Positions 1-12,600 of a stretch of 64,000 nt of DNA are shown piece by piece. The notes beneath the pieces are model-generated. The model saw nothing but the letters and a program-made list of their open reading frames with translations. It did no database searches and was not told the DNA's origin. Each line of letters starts with the position of its first letter. Position 1 is the stretch's first letter. The position numbers were made by a program, and so were the translations under genes. The DNA comes from Pachyseris speciosa. Its lineage: Eukaryota; Cnidaria; Anthozoa; Scleractinia; Pachyseridae. Location of the stretch: positions 1-64,000 of the forward strand of contig JAEMWC010000047.1 of NCBI GenBank assembly GCA_016490735.1. Reading direction: 5' to 3'.

Positions 1-2950
1 AAAAAATTTCAAATTTTGACCCAAAACCAAAAGTTGCCTGACCCCGGCCCTTTGGAAAAATTGCCAAAAAATGTCAAAACCTCATAAATGGTCTTTTGGC
101 CTTTAACCTACCGAAATCATCCCTAGCTATGATTTCTCCATCCCTTTTAGCCATACACAGACACAGAAAAAATTTCAAATTTTGACTCCAAAACCAAAAG
201 TTTGCCTGACCCCCGGCCTTTGGAAAAATTGCCAAAAATGTCAAAACCTCATAAATGGTCTTTTGGCCTAGACCTACTCGAAATCATCCTAGCTATGATT
301 TCTCCATCCCTTTTAGCCATACAAGACACAGAAAAAAATTTCAAATTTTGACCCAAAACCAAAAGTTTGCCTGACCCCGGCCCTTGGAAAAATTGCCAAA
401 AAATGTCAAAACCTCATAAATGGTCTTTTGGCCTTTAAACTACTCGAAATCATCCTAGCTATGATTTCTCCATCCCTTTTAGCCATACACAGACACAGAA
501 AAAAATTTCAAATTTTGACCCAAAACCAAAAGTTTGCCTGACCCCGGCCCTTTGGAAAAAATTGCCAAAAATGTCAAAACCTCATAAAATGGTCTTTTTG
601 GCCTTTAACCTACTCGAAATCATCCCTAGCTATGATTCTCCATCCCTTTTAGCCATACAAGAAACACAGAAAAAAATTTCAAATTTTGACCCAAAACCAA
701 AAGTTGCCTGACCCCGGCCCTTTGGAAAAATTGCCAAAAATGTCAAAACCTATAAATGGTCTTTTGGCCTTTAACCTCACTCGAAATCATCCCTAGCTAT
801 GATTTCTCCGTCCCTTTTAGCCATACACAAGACACAGAAAAATTTCAAATTTGACCCAAAACAAAAAGTTGCCTGACCCGGCCCTTGGAAAAATTGCCAA
901 AAATGTCAAAACCTCATAAATGGTCTTTTGGCCTTTAACCTACTCGAAATCATCCCTAGCTATGAGTTTCTCCGTCCTTTTAGCCATACACAGACACAGA
1001 AAAAAATTTCAAATTTTGACCCAAAACCAAAAGTTTGCCTGACCCCGGCCCTTTGGAAAAATTGCCAAAAATGTCAAAACCTCATAAATGGTCTTTTTGG
1101 CCTTTAACTACTCGAAATCATCCCTAGCTATGATTTCTCCATCCCTTTTAGCCATACAAGACACAGAAAAAAATTTCAAATTTTGACCCAAAACCAAAAG
1201 TTTGCCTGACCCCGGCCCTTTGGAAAAATTGCCAAAAATGTCAAAACCTCATAAATGGTCTTTTGGCCTTTAACCTACTCGAAATCATCCTAGCTATGAT
1301 GATTCTCCATCCCTTTTAGCCATACAATGACACAGAAAAAAATTTCAAATTTTGACCCAAAACCAAAAAGTTTGCCTGACCCCGCCCTTTGAAAAATTGC
1401 CAAAAATGTCAAAACCTCATAAATGGTCTTTTTGCCTTTAACCTACTCGAAATCATCCCTAGCTATGATTTCTCCATCCCTTTAGCCATACAAGACACAG
1501 AAAAAAATTTCAATTTTGACCCAAAACCAAAAGTTTGCCTGACCCCGGCCCTTTGGAAAAAATTGCCAAAAATGTCAAAACCTCATAAATGGTCTTTTTG
1601 GCCTTTAACCTACTCGAATCATCCTAGCTATGATTTCTCCATCCCTTTTAGCCATACACAGACACAGAAAAAAATTTCAAATTTTACCCAAAACCAAAAG
1701 TTTGCCTGACCCCGGCCTTTGGAAAAATTGCCAAAAATGTCAAAACCTCATAAATGGTCTTTTTGGCCTTTAACCTACTCGAAATCATCCCTAGCTATGA
1801 TTTCTCCATCCCTTTTAGCCATACACAGACACCGAAAAAAATTTCAAATTTTGACCCAAAACCAAAAGTTTGCCTGACCCCGGCCCTTTGGAAAAATTGC
1901 CAAAAGTCAAAACTCATAAAGTCTTTTTGGCCTTTAACCTACTCGAAATCATCCCTAGCTATGATTTCTCCCGTCCCTTTTAGCCATACACACACAGAAA
2001 AAAATTTCAAATTTTGACCCAAAACCAAAAGTTGCCTGACCCGCCCTTTGGAAAAATTGCCAAAATGTCAAAACCTCATAAATGGTCTTTTTGGCCTTAA
2101 CCTACTCGAAATCATCCCTAGCTATATTTCTCCCATCCCTTTTAGCCATACACATGACACAGAAAAAAATTTCAAATTTTGACCCAAAACCAAAAGTTTG
2201 CCTGACCCCCGGCCCTTTGGAAAAATTGCCAAAAATGTCAAAACCTCATAAATGGTCTTTTTGGCCTTTAACCTACTCGAAATCATCCCTAGCTATGATT
2301 CTCTCCATCCCTTTAGCCATACAAGACACAGAAAAAAAATTTCAAATTTGACCCAAAACCAAAAGTTTGCCTGACCCCGCCTTTGGAAAAATTGCCAAAA
2401 TGTCAAAACTCATAAATGGTCTTTTGGCCTTAACCTACTCGAAATCATCCCTAGCTATGATTTCTCCGTCCCTTTTAGCCATACAAGACACAGAAAAAAA
2501 ATTTCAAATTTTGACCCAAACCAAAGTTTGCCTGACCCCGGCCCTTTGGAAAAATTGCCAAAAATGTCAAAACCTCATAAATGGTCTTTTTGGCCTTTCC
2601 TACTCGAAATCATCCCTAGCTATGATTTCTCCATCCCGTCCCTTTAGCCATACAATGACACAGAAAAAAATTTCAAATTTGACCCAAACCAAAAAGTTTG
2701 CCTGACCCCGGCCCTTTGGAAAATTGCCAAAAATGTCAAAACCTCATAAATGGTCTTTTTGGCCTTAACCTACTCGAAATCATCCCCTAGCTATGATTTC
2801 TCCATCCCTTTTAGCCATACACAGACACAGAAAAAAATTTCAATTTTGACCCAAAACCAAAAGTTTGCCTGACCCCGGCCCTTTGGAAAAATTGCCAAAA
2901 ATGTCAAAACCTCATAAATGGTCTTTTTGGCCTTTAACCTACTCGAAAAT
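1..2950. repeat. Satellite edge block with many single-base indels
   Basis: Monomers here show frequent one-base gains or losses in homopolymers (runs of A, G or C one base short or long), missing bases inside fixed words, and spacings that wander around 169 bp. They mix the two tail variants seen separately further right. The pattern looks more like unpolished long-read sequence at a contig end than biological divergence, because substitutions are rare compared with indels. That reading is inference. Confidence 0.7.
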
Positions 2951-5900
2951 CATCCCTAGCTATGATTTCTCCGTCCCTTTTAGCCATACAATGACACAGA
3001 AAAAAATTTCAAATTTTGACCCAAAACCAAAAGTTTGCCTGACCCCGGCCCTTTGGAAAAATTGCCAAAAATGTCAAAACCTCATAAATGGTCTTTTTGG
3101 CCTTTAACCTACTCGAAATCATCCCTAGCTATGATTCTCCGTCCCTTTTAGCCATACAATGACACAGAAAAAATTTCAAATTTTGACCCAAAACCAAAAT
3201 TTGCCTGACCCCGGCCCTTTGGAAAATTGCCAAAAATGTCAAAACCTCATAAATGGTCTTTTTGGCCTTTAACCTACTCGAAATCATCCCTAGCTATGAT
3301 TTCTCCGTCCTTTTAGCCATACAATGACACAGAAAAAAATTTCAAATTTTGACCCAAAACCAAAAGTTTGCCTGACCCCGGCCCTTTGGAAAAATTGCCA
3401 AAAATGTCAAAACCTCATAAATGGTCTTTTTGGCCTTTAACCTACTCGAAATCATCCCTAGCTATGATTTCTCCGTCCCTTTTAGCCATACAATGACACA
3501 GAAAAAAATTTCAAATTTTGACCCAAAACCAAAAGTTTGCCTGACCCCGGCCCTTTGGAAAAATTGCCAAAATGTCAAAACCTCATAAATGGTCTTTTTG
3601 GCTTTAACCTACTCGAAATCATCCCTAGCTATGATTTCTCCGTCCCTTTTAGCCATACAATGACACAGAAAAAATTTCAAATTTTGACCCAAAACCAAAA
3701 GTTTGCCTGACCCCGGCCCTTTGGAAAAATTGCCAAAAATGTCAAAACCTCATAAATGGTCTTTTTGGCCTTTAACCTACTCGAAATCATCCCTAGCTAT
3801 GATTTCTCCGTCCCTTTTAGCCATACAATGACACAGAAAAAAATTTCAAATTTTGACCCAAAACCAAAAGTTTGCCTGACCCCGGCCCTTTGGAAAAATT
3901 GCCAAAAATGTCAAAACCTCATAAATGGTCTTTTTGGCCTTTAACCTACTCGAAATCATCCCTAGCTATGATTTCTCCGTCCCTTTTAGCCATACAATGA
4001 CACAGAAAAAAATTTCAAATTTTGACCCAAAACCAAAAGTTTGCCTGACCCCGGCCCTTTGGAAAAATTGCCAAAAAATGTCAAAACCTCATAAATGGTC
4101 TTTTTGGCCTTTAACCTACTCGAAATCATCCCTAGCTATGATTCTCCGTCCCTTTTAGCCATACAATGACACAGAAAAAAATTTCAAAATTTTGACCCAA
4201 AACCAAAAGTTTGCCTGACCCCGGCCCTTTGAAAAATTGCCAAAAATGTCAAAACCTCATAAATGGTCTTTTGGCCTTTAACCTACTCGAAATCATCCCT
4301 AGCTATGATTTCTCCGTCCCTTTTAGCCATACAATGACACAGAAAAAAATTTCAAATTTTGACCCAAAAACAAAAGTTTGCCTGACCCGGCCCTTTGGAA
4401 AAATTGCCAAAAATGTCAAAACCTCATAAATGGTCTTTTTGGCCTTTAACCTACTCGAAATCATCCCTAGCTATGATTTCTCCGTCCTTTTAGCCATACA
4501 AGACACAGAAAAAAATTTCAAATTTTGACCCAAAACCAAAAGTTTGCCTGACCCCGGCCCTTTGGAAAAATTGCCAAAAATGTCAAAACCTCATAAATGG
4601 TCTTTTTGGCCTTTAACCTACTCGAAATCATCCCTAGCTATGATTTCTCCGTCCCTTTTAGCCATACAATGACACAGAAAAAAATTTCAAATTTTGACCC
4701 AAAACCAAAAGTTTGCCTGACCCCGGCCCTTTGGAAAAATTGCCAAAAATGTCAAAACCTCATAAATGGTCTTTTTGGCCTTTAACCTACTCGAAATCAT
4801 CCCTAGCTATGATTTCTCGTCCCTTTTAGCCATACAATGACACAGAAAAAAATTTCAAATTTTGACCCAAAACCAAAGTTTGCCTGACCCCGGCCCTTTG
4901 GAAAAATTGCCAAAAAATGTCAAAACCTCAAAATGGTCTTTTTGGCCTTTAACCTACTCGAAATCATCCCTAGCTATGATTTCTCCGTCCCTTTTAGCCA
5001 TACACATGACACAGAAAAAAATTTCAAATTTTGACCCAAAACCAAAAGTTTGCCTGACCCCGGCCCTTTGGAAAAATTGCCAAAAATGTCAAAACCTCAT
5101 AAATGGTCTTTTTGGCCTTTAACCTACTCGAAATCATCCCTAGCTATGATTTCTCCGTCCTTTTAGCCATACAATGACACAGAAAAAAATTTCAAATTTG
5201 ACCCAAAACCAAAAGTTTGCCTGACCCCGGCCTTTGGAAAAATTGCCAAAAATGTCAAAACCTCATAAATGGTCTTTTTGGCCTTTAACCTACTCGAAAT
5301 CATCCCTAGCTATGATTTCTCCGTCCCTTTTAGCCATACAATGACACAGAAAAAAATTTCAAATTTTGACCCAAAACCAAAAAGTTGCCTGACCCCGGCC
5401 CTTTGGAAAAATTGCCAAAAATGTCAAAACCTCATAAATGGTCTTTTTGGCCTTTAACCTACTCGAAATCATCCCTAGCTATGATTTCTCCGTCCCTTTT
5501 AGCCATACAATGACACAGAAAAAAATTTCAAATTTTGACCCAAAACCAAAAGTTTGCCTGACCCCGGCCCTTTGGAAAAATTGCCAAAAATGTCAAAACC
5601 TCATAAATGGTCTTTTTGGCCTTTAACCTACTCGAAATCATCCCTAGCTATGATTTCTCCGTCCCTTTTAGCCATACAATGACACAGAAAAAAATTTCAA
5701 ATTTTGACCCAAAACCAAAAGTTTGCCTGACCCCGGCCCTTTGGAAAAATTGCCAAAAATGTCAAAACCTCATAAATGGTCTTTTTGGCCTTTAACCTAC
5801 TCGAAATCATCCCTAGCTATGATTTCTCCGTCCCTTTTAGCCATACAATGACACAGAAAAAAATTTCAAATTTTGACCCAAAACCAAAAGTTTGCCTGAC

Positions 5901-6660
5901 CCCGGCCCTTTGGAAAAATTGCCAAAAATGTCAAAACCTCATAAATGGTCTTTTTGGCCTTTAACCTACTCGAAATCATCCCTAGCTATGATTTCTCCGT
6001 CCCTTTTAGCCATACAATGACACAGAAAAAAATTTCAAATTTTGACCCAAAACCAAAAGTTTGCCTGACCCCGGCCCTTTGGAAAAATTGCCAAAAATGT
6101 CAAAACCTCATAAATGGTCTTTTTGGCCTTTAACCTACTCGAAATCATCCCTAGCTATGATTTCTCCGTCCCTTTTAGCCATACAATGACACAGAAAAAA
6201 ATTTCAAATTTTGACCCAAAACCAAAAGTTTGCCTGACCCCGGCCCTTTGGAAAAATTGCCAAAAATGTCAAAACCTCATAAATGGTCTTTTTGGCCTTT
6301 AACCTACTCGAAATCATCCCTAGCTATGATTTCTCCGTCCCTTTTAGCCATACAATGACACAGAAAAAAATTTCAAATTTTGACCCAAAACCAAAAGTTT
6401 GCCTGACCCCGGCCCTTTGGAAAAATTGCCAAAAATGTCAAAACCTCATAAATGGTCTTTTTGGCCTTTAACCTACTCGAAATCATCCCTAGCTATGATT
6501 TCTCCGTCCCTTTTAGCCATACAATGACACAGAAAAAAATTTCAAATTTTGACCCAAAACCAAAAGTTTGCCTGACCCCGGCCCTTTGGAAAAATTGCCA
6601 AAAATGTCAAAACCTCATAAATGGTCTTTTTTGGCCTTTAACCTACTCGAAATCATCCCT
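2951..6660. repeat. Satellite subfamily block B (CCGTCCC...ACAATGACAC)
   Basis: In this block nearly every monomer reads CTCCGTCCCTTTTAGCC followed by ATACAATGACACAG. Between about 5438 and 6650 the copies are essentially identical at 169-bp spacing, which indicates recent homogenisation or amplification. The variant switches abruptly at about 6670. Confidence 0.85.
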
Positions 6661-9600
6661 AGCTATGATTTCTCATCCCTTTTAGCCATACACAGACAGA
6701 CACAAGAAAAAAATTTTCAAATTTTGACCCAAAACCAAAAGTTTGCCTGACCCGGCCCTTTGGAAAAATTGCCAAAAATGTCAAAACCTCATAAATGGTC
6801 TTTTTGGCCTTTAACCTACTCGAAATCATCCCTAGCTATGATTTCTCCATCCCTTTTAGCCATACACAGACACAGAAAAAAATTTCAAATTTTGACCCAA
6901 AACCAAAAGTTTGCCTGACCCCGGCCCTTTGGAAAAATTGCCAAAAATGTCAAAACCTCATAAATGGTCTTTTTGGCCTTTAACCTACTCGAAATCATCC
7001 CTAGCTATGATTTCTCCATCCCTTTTAGCCATACACAGACACAGAAAAAAAATTTCAAATTTTGACCCAAAACCAAAAGTTTGCCTGACCCCGGCCCTTT
7101 GGAAAAATTGCCAAAAATGTCAAAAACCTCATAAATGGTCTTTTTGGCCTTTAACCTACTCGAAATCATCCCTAGCTATGATTTCTCCATCCCTTTTAGC
7201 CATACACAGACACAGAAAAAAATTTCAAATTTTGACCCAAAACCAAAAGTTTGCCTGACCCCGGCCCTTTGGAAAAATTGCCAAAAATGTCAAAACCTCA
7301 TAAATGGTCTTTTTGGCCTTTAACCTACTCGAAATCATCCCTAGCTATGATTTCTCCATCCCTTTAGCCATACACAGACACAGAAAAAAATTTCAAATTT
7401 TGACCCAAAACCAAAAGTTTGCCTGACCCCGGCCCTTTGGAAAAATTGCCCAAAAATGTCAAAACCTCATAAATGGTCTTTTTGGCCTTTAACCTACTCG
7501 AAATCATCCCTAGCTATGATTTCTCCATCCCTTTTAGCCATACACAGACACAGAAAAAAATTTCAAATTTTGACCCAAAACCAAAAGTTTGCCTGACCCG
7601 GCCCTTGGAAAAATTGCCAAAAATGTCAAAACCTCATAAATGGTCTTTTTGGCCTTTAACCTACTCGAAATCATCCCTAGCTATGATTTCTCCATCCCTT
7701 TTAGCCATACACAGACACAGAAAAAAATTTCAAATTTTGACCAAAACCAAAGTTTGCCTGACCCCGGCCCTTTGGAAAAATTGCCAAAATGTCAAAACCT
7801 CATAAATGGTCTTTTTGGCCTTTAACCTACTCGAAATCATCCCTAGCTATGATTTCTCCATCCCTTTTAGCCATACACAGACACAGAAAAAAAATTTCAA
7901 ATTTTGACCCAAAACCCAAAGTTTGCCTGACCCCGGCCCTTTGGAAAAAATTGCCAAAAATGTCAAAACCTCATAAATGGTCTTTTTGGCCTTTAACCTA
8001 CTCGAAATCATCCCTAGCTATGATTTCTCCATCCCTTTTAGCCATACACAGACACAGAAAAAAATTTCAAATTTTGACCCAAAACCAAAAGTTTGCCTGA
8101 CCCCGGCCCTTTGGAAAAATTGCCAAAAATGTCAAAACCTCATAAATGGTCTTTTTGGCCTTTAACCTACTCGAAATCATCCCTAGCTATGATTTCTCCA
8201 TCCCTTTAGCCATACACAGACACAGAAAAAAATTTCAAATTTTGACCCAAAACCAAAAGTTTGCCTGACCCCGGCCCTTTGGGAAAAATTGCCAAAAATG
8301 TCAAAACCTCATAAATGGTCTTTTTGGCCTTTAACCTACTCGAAATCATCCCTAGCTATGATTTCTCCATCCCTTTTAGCCATACACAGACACAGAAAAA
8401 AATTTCAAATTTTGACCCAAAACCAAAAGTTTGCCTGACCCCGGCCCTTTGGAAAAATTGCCAAAAATGTCAAAACCTCATAAATGGTCTTTTTGGCCTT
8501 TAACCTACTCGAAATCATCCCTAGCTATGATTTCTCCATCCCTTTTAGCCATACACAGACACAGAAAAAAATTTCAAATTTTGACCCAAAACCAAAAGTT
8601 TGCCTGACCCCGGCCCTTTGGAAAAATTGCCAAAAATGTCAAAACCTCATAAATGGTCTTTTTGGCCTTTAACCTACTCGAAATCATCCCTAGCTATGAT
8701 TTCTCCATCCTTTTAGCCATACACAGACACAGAAAAAAATTTCAAATTTTGACCAAAACCAAAAGTTTGCCTGACCCCGGCCCTTTGGAAAATTGCCAAA
8801 AATGTCAAAACCTCATAAATGGTCTTTTTGGCCTTTACCTACTCGAAATCATCCCTAGCTATGATTTCTCCATCCCTTTTAGCCATACACAGACACAGAA
8901 AAAAATTTCAATTTTGACCCAAAACCAAAAGTTTGCCTGACCCCGGCCCTTTGGAAAAATTGCCAAAAATGTCAAAACCTCATAAATGGTCTTTTTGGCC
9001 TTTAACCTACTCGAAATCATCCCTAGCTATGATTTCTCCATCCCTTTTAGCCATACACAGACACAGAAAAAAATTTCAAATTTGACCCAAAACCAAAAGT
9101 TTGCCTGACCCGGCCTTTGAAAAAATTGCCAAAAGTGTCAAAACCTCATAAATGGTCTTTTTGGCCTTTAACCTACTCGAAATCATCCCTAGCTATGATT
9201 TCTCCATCCTTTTAGCCATACACAGACACAGAAAAAAAATTTCAAATTTTGACCCAAAACCAAAAGTTTGCCTGACCCCGGCCCTTTGGCTTTGAAAAAT
9301 TGCCAAAAATGTCAAAACCTCATAAATGGTCTTTTTGGCCTTTAACCTACTCGAAATCATCCCTAGCTATGATTTCTCCATCCCTTTTAGCCATACACAG
9401 ACACAGAAAAAAATTTCAAATTTTGACCCAAAAACCAAAAGTTTGCCTGACCCCGGCCCTTTGGAAAAATTGCCAAAAATGTCAAAACCTCATAAATGGT
9501 CTTTTTGGCCTTTAACCTACTCGAAATCATCCCTAGCTATGATTTCTCCATCCCTTTTAGCCATACACAGACACAGAAAAAAATTTCAAATTTTGACCCA

Positions 9601-12600
9601 AAACCAAAAGTTTGCCTGACCCCGGCCCTTTGGAAAAATTGCCAAAAATGTCAAAACCTCATAAATGGTCTTTTTGGCCTTTAACCTACTCGAAATCATC
9701 CCTAGCTATGATTTCTCCATCCCTTTTAGCCATACACAGACACAGAAAAAAATTTCAAATTTTGACCCAAAACCAAAAGTTTGCCTGACCCCGGCCCTTT
9801 GGAAAAATTGCCAAAAATGTCAAAACCTCATAAATGGTCTTTTTGGCCTTTAACCTACTCGAAATCATCCCTAGCTATGATTTCTCCATCCCTTTTAGCC
9901 ATACACAGACACAGAAAAAAATTTCAAATTTTGACCCAAAACCAAAAGTTTGCCTGACCCCGGCCCTTTGGAAAAATTGCCAAAAATGTCAAAACCTCAT
10001 AAATGGTCTTTTTGGCCTTTAACCTACTCGAAATCATCCCTAGCTATGATTTCTCCATCCCTTTTAGCCATACACAGACACAGAAAAAAATTTCAAATTT
10101 TGACCCAAAACCAAAAGTTTGCCTGACCCCGGCCCTTTGGAAAAATTGCCAAAAATGTCAAAACCTCATAAATGGTCTTTTTGGCCTTTAACCTACTCGA
10201 AATCATCCCTAGCTATGATTTCTCCATCCCTTTTAGCCATACACAGACACAGAAAAAAATTTCAAATTTTGACCCAAAACCAAAAGTTTGCCTGACCCCG
10301 GCCCTTTGGAAAAATTGCCAAAAATGTCAAAACCTCATAAATGGTCTTTTTGGCCTTTAACCTACTCGAAATCATCCCTAGCTATGATTTCTCCATCCCT
10401 TTTAGCCATACACAGACACAGAAAAAAATTTCAAATTTTGACCCAAAACCAAAAGTTTGCCTGACCCCGGCCCTTTGGAAAAATTGCCAAAAATGTCAAA
10501 ACCTCATAAATGGTCTTTTTGGCCTTTAACCTACTCGAAATCATCCCTAGCTATGATTTCTCCATCCCTTTTAGCCATACACAGACACAGAAAAAAATTT
10601 CAAATTTTGACCCAAAACCAAAAGTTTGCCTGACCCCGGCCCTTTGGAAAAATTGCCAAAAATGTCAAAACCTCATAAATGGTCTTTTTGGCCTTTAACC
10701 TACTCGAAATCATCCCTAGCTATGATTTCTCCATCCCTTTTAGCCATACACAGACACAGAAAAAAATTTCAAATTTTGACCCAAAACCAAAAGTTTGCCT
10801 GACCCCGGCCCTTTGGAAAAATTGCCAAAAATGTCAAAACCTCATAAATGGTCTTTTTGGCCTTTAACCTACTCGAAATCATCCCTAGCTATGATTTCTC
10901 CATCCCTTTTAGCCATACACAGACACAGAAAAAAATTTCAAATTTTGACCCAAAACCAAAAGTTTGCCTGACCCCGGCCCTTTGGAAAAATTGCCAAAAA
11001 TGTCAAAACCTCATAAATGGTCTTTTTGGCCTTTAACCTACTCGAAATCATCCCTAGCTATGATTTCTCCATCCCTTTTAGCCATACACAGACACAGAAA
11101 AAAATTTCAAATTTTGACCCAAAACCAAAAGTTTGCCTGACCCCGGCCCTTTGGAAAAATTGCCAAAAATGTCAAACCTCATAAATGGTCTTTTTGGCCT
11201 TTAACCTACTCGAAATCATCCCTAGCTATGATTTCTCCATCCCTTTTAGCCATACACAGACACAGAAAAAAATTTCAAATTTTGACCCAAAACCAAAAGT
11301 TTGCCTGACCCCGGCCCTTTGGAAAAATTGCCAAAAATGTCAAAACCTCATAAATGGTCTTTTTGGCCTTTAACCTACTCGAAATCATCCCTAGCTATGA
11401 TTTCTCCATCCCTTTTAGCCATACACAGACACAGAAAAAAATTTCAAATTTTGACCAAAACCAAAAGTTTGCCTGACCCCGGCCCTTTGGAAAAATTGCC
11501 AAAATGTCAAAACCTCATAAATGGTCTTTTTGCCTTTAACCTACTCGAAATCATCCCTAGCTATGATTTCTCCATCCCTTTTAGCCATACACAGACACAG
11601 AAAAAAATTTCAAATTTTGACCCAAAACCAAAAGTTTGCCTGACCCCGGCCCTTTGGAAAAATTGCCAAAAATGTCAAAACCTCATAAATGGTCTTTTTG
11701 GCCTTTAACCTACTCGAAATCATCCCTAGCTATGATTTCTCCATCCCTTTTAGCCATACACAGACACAGAAAAAAATTTCAAATTTTGACCCAAAACCAA
11801 AAGTTTGCCTGACCCCGGCCCTTTGGAAAAATTGCCAAAAATGTCAAAACCTCATAAATGGTCTTTTTGGCCTTTAACCTACTCGAAATCATCCCTAGCT
11901 ATGATTTCTCCATCCCTTTTAGCCATACACAGACACAGAAAAAAATTTCAAATTTTGACCCAAAACCAAAAGTTTGCCTGACCCCGGCCCTTTGGAAAAA
12001 TTGCCAAAAATGTCAAAACCTCATAAATGGTCTTTTTGGCCTTTAACCTACTCGAAATCATCCCTAGCTATGATTTCTCCATCCCTTTTAGCCATACACA
12101 GACACAGAAAAAATTTCAAATTTTGACCCAAAACCAAAAGTTTGCCTGACCCCGGCCCTTTGGAAAAATTGCCAAAAATGTCAAAACCTCATAAATGGTC
12201 TTTTTGGCCTTTAACCTACTCGAAATCATCCCTAGCTATGATTTCTCCATCCCTTTTAGCCATACACAGACACAGAAAAAAATTTCAAATTTTGACCCAA
12301 AACCAAAAGTTTGCCTGACCCCGCCCTTTGGAAAAATTGCCAAAAATGTCAAAACCTCATAAATGGTCTTTTTGGCCTTTAACCTACTCGAAATCATCCC
12401 TAGCTATGATTTCTCCATCCCTTTTAGCCATACACAGACACAGAAAAAAATTTCAAATTTTGACCCAAAACCAAAAGTTTGCCTGACCCCGGCCCTTTGG
12501 AAAAATTGCCAAAAATGTCAAAACCTCATAAATGGTCTTTTTGGCCTTTAACCTACTCGAAATCATCCCTAGCTATGATTTCTCCATCCCTTTTAGCCAT

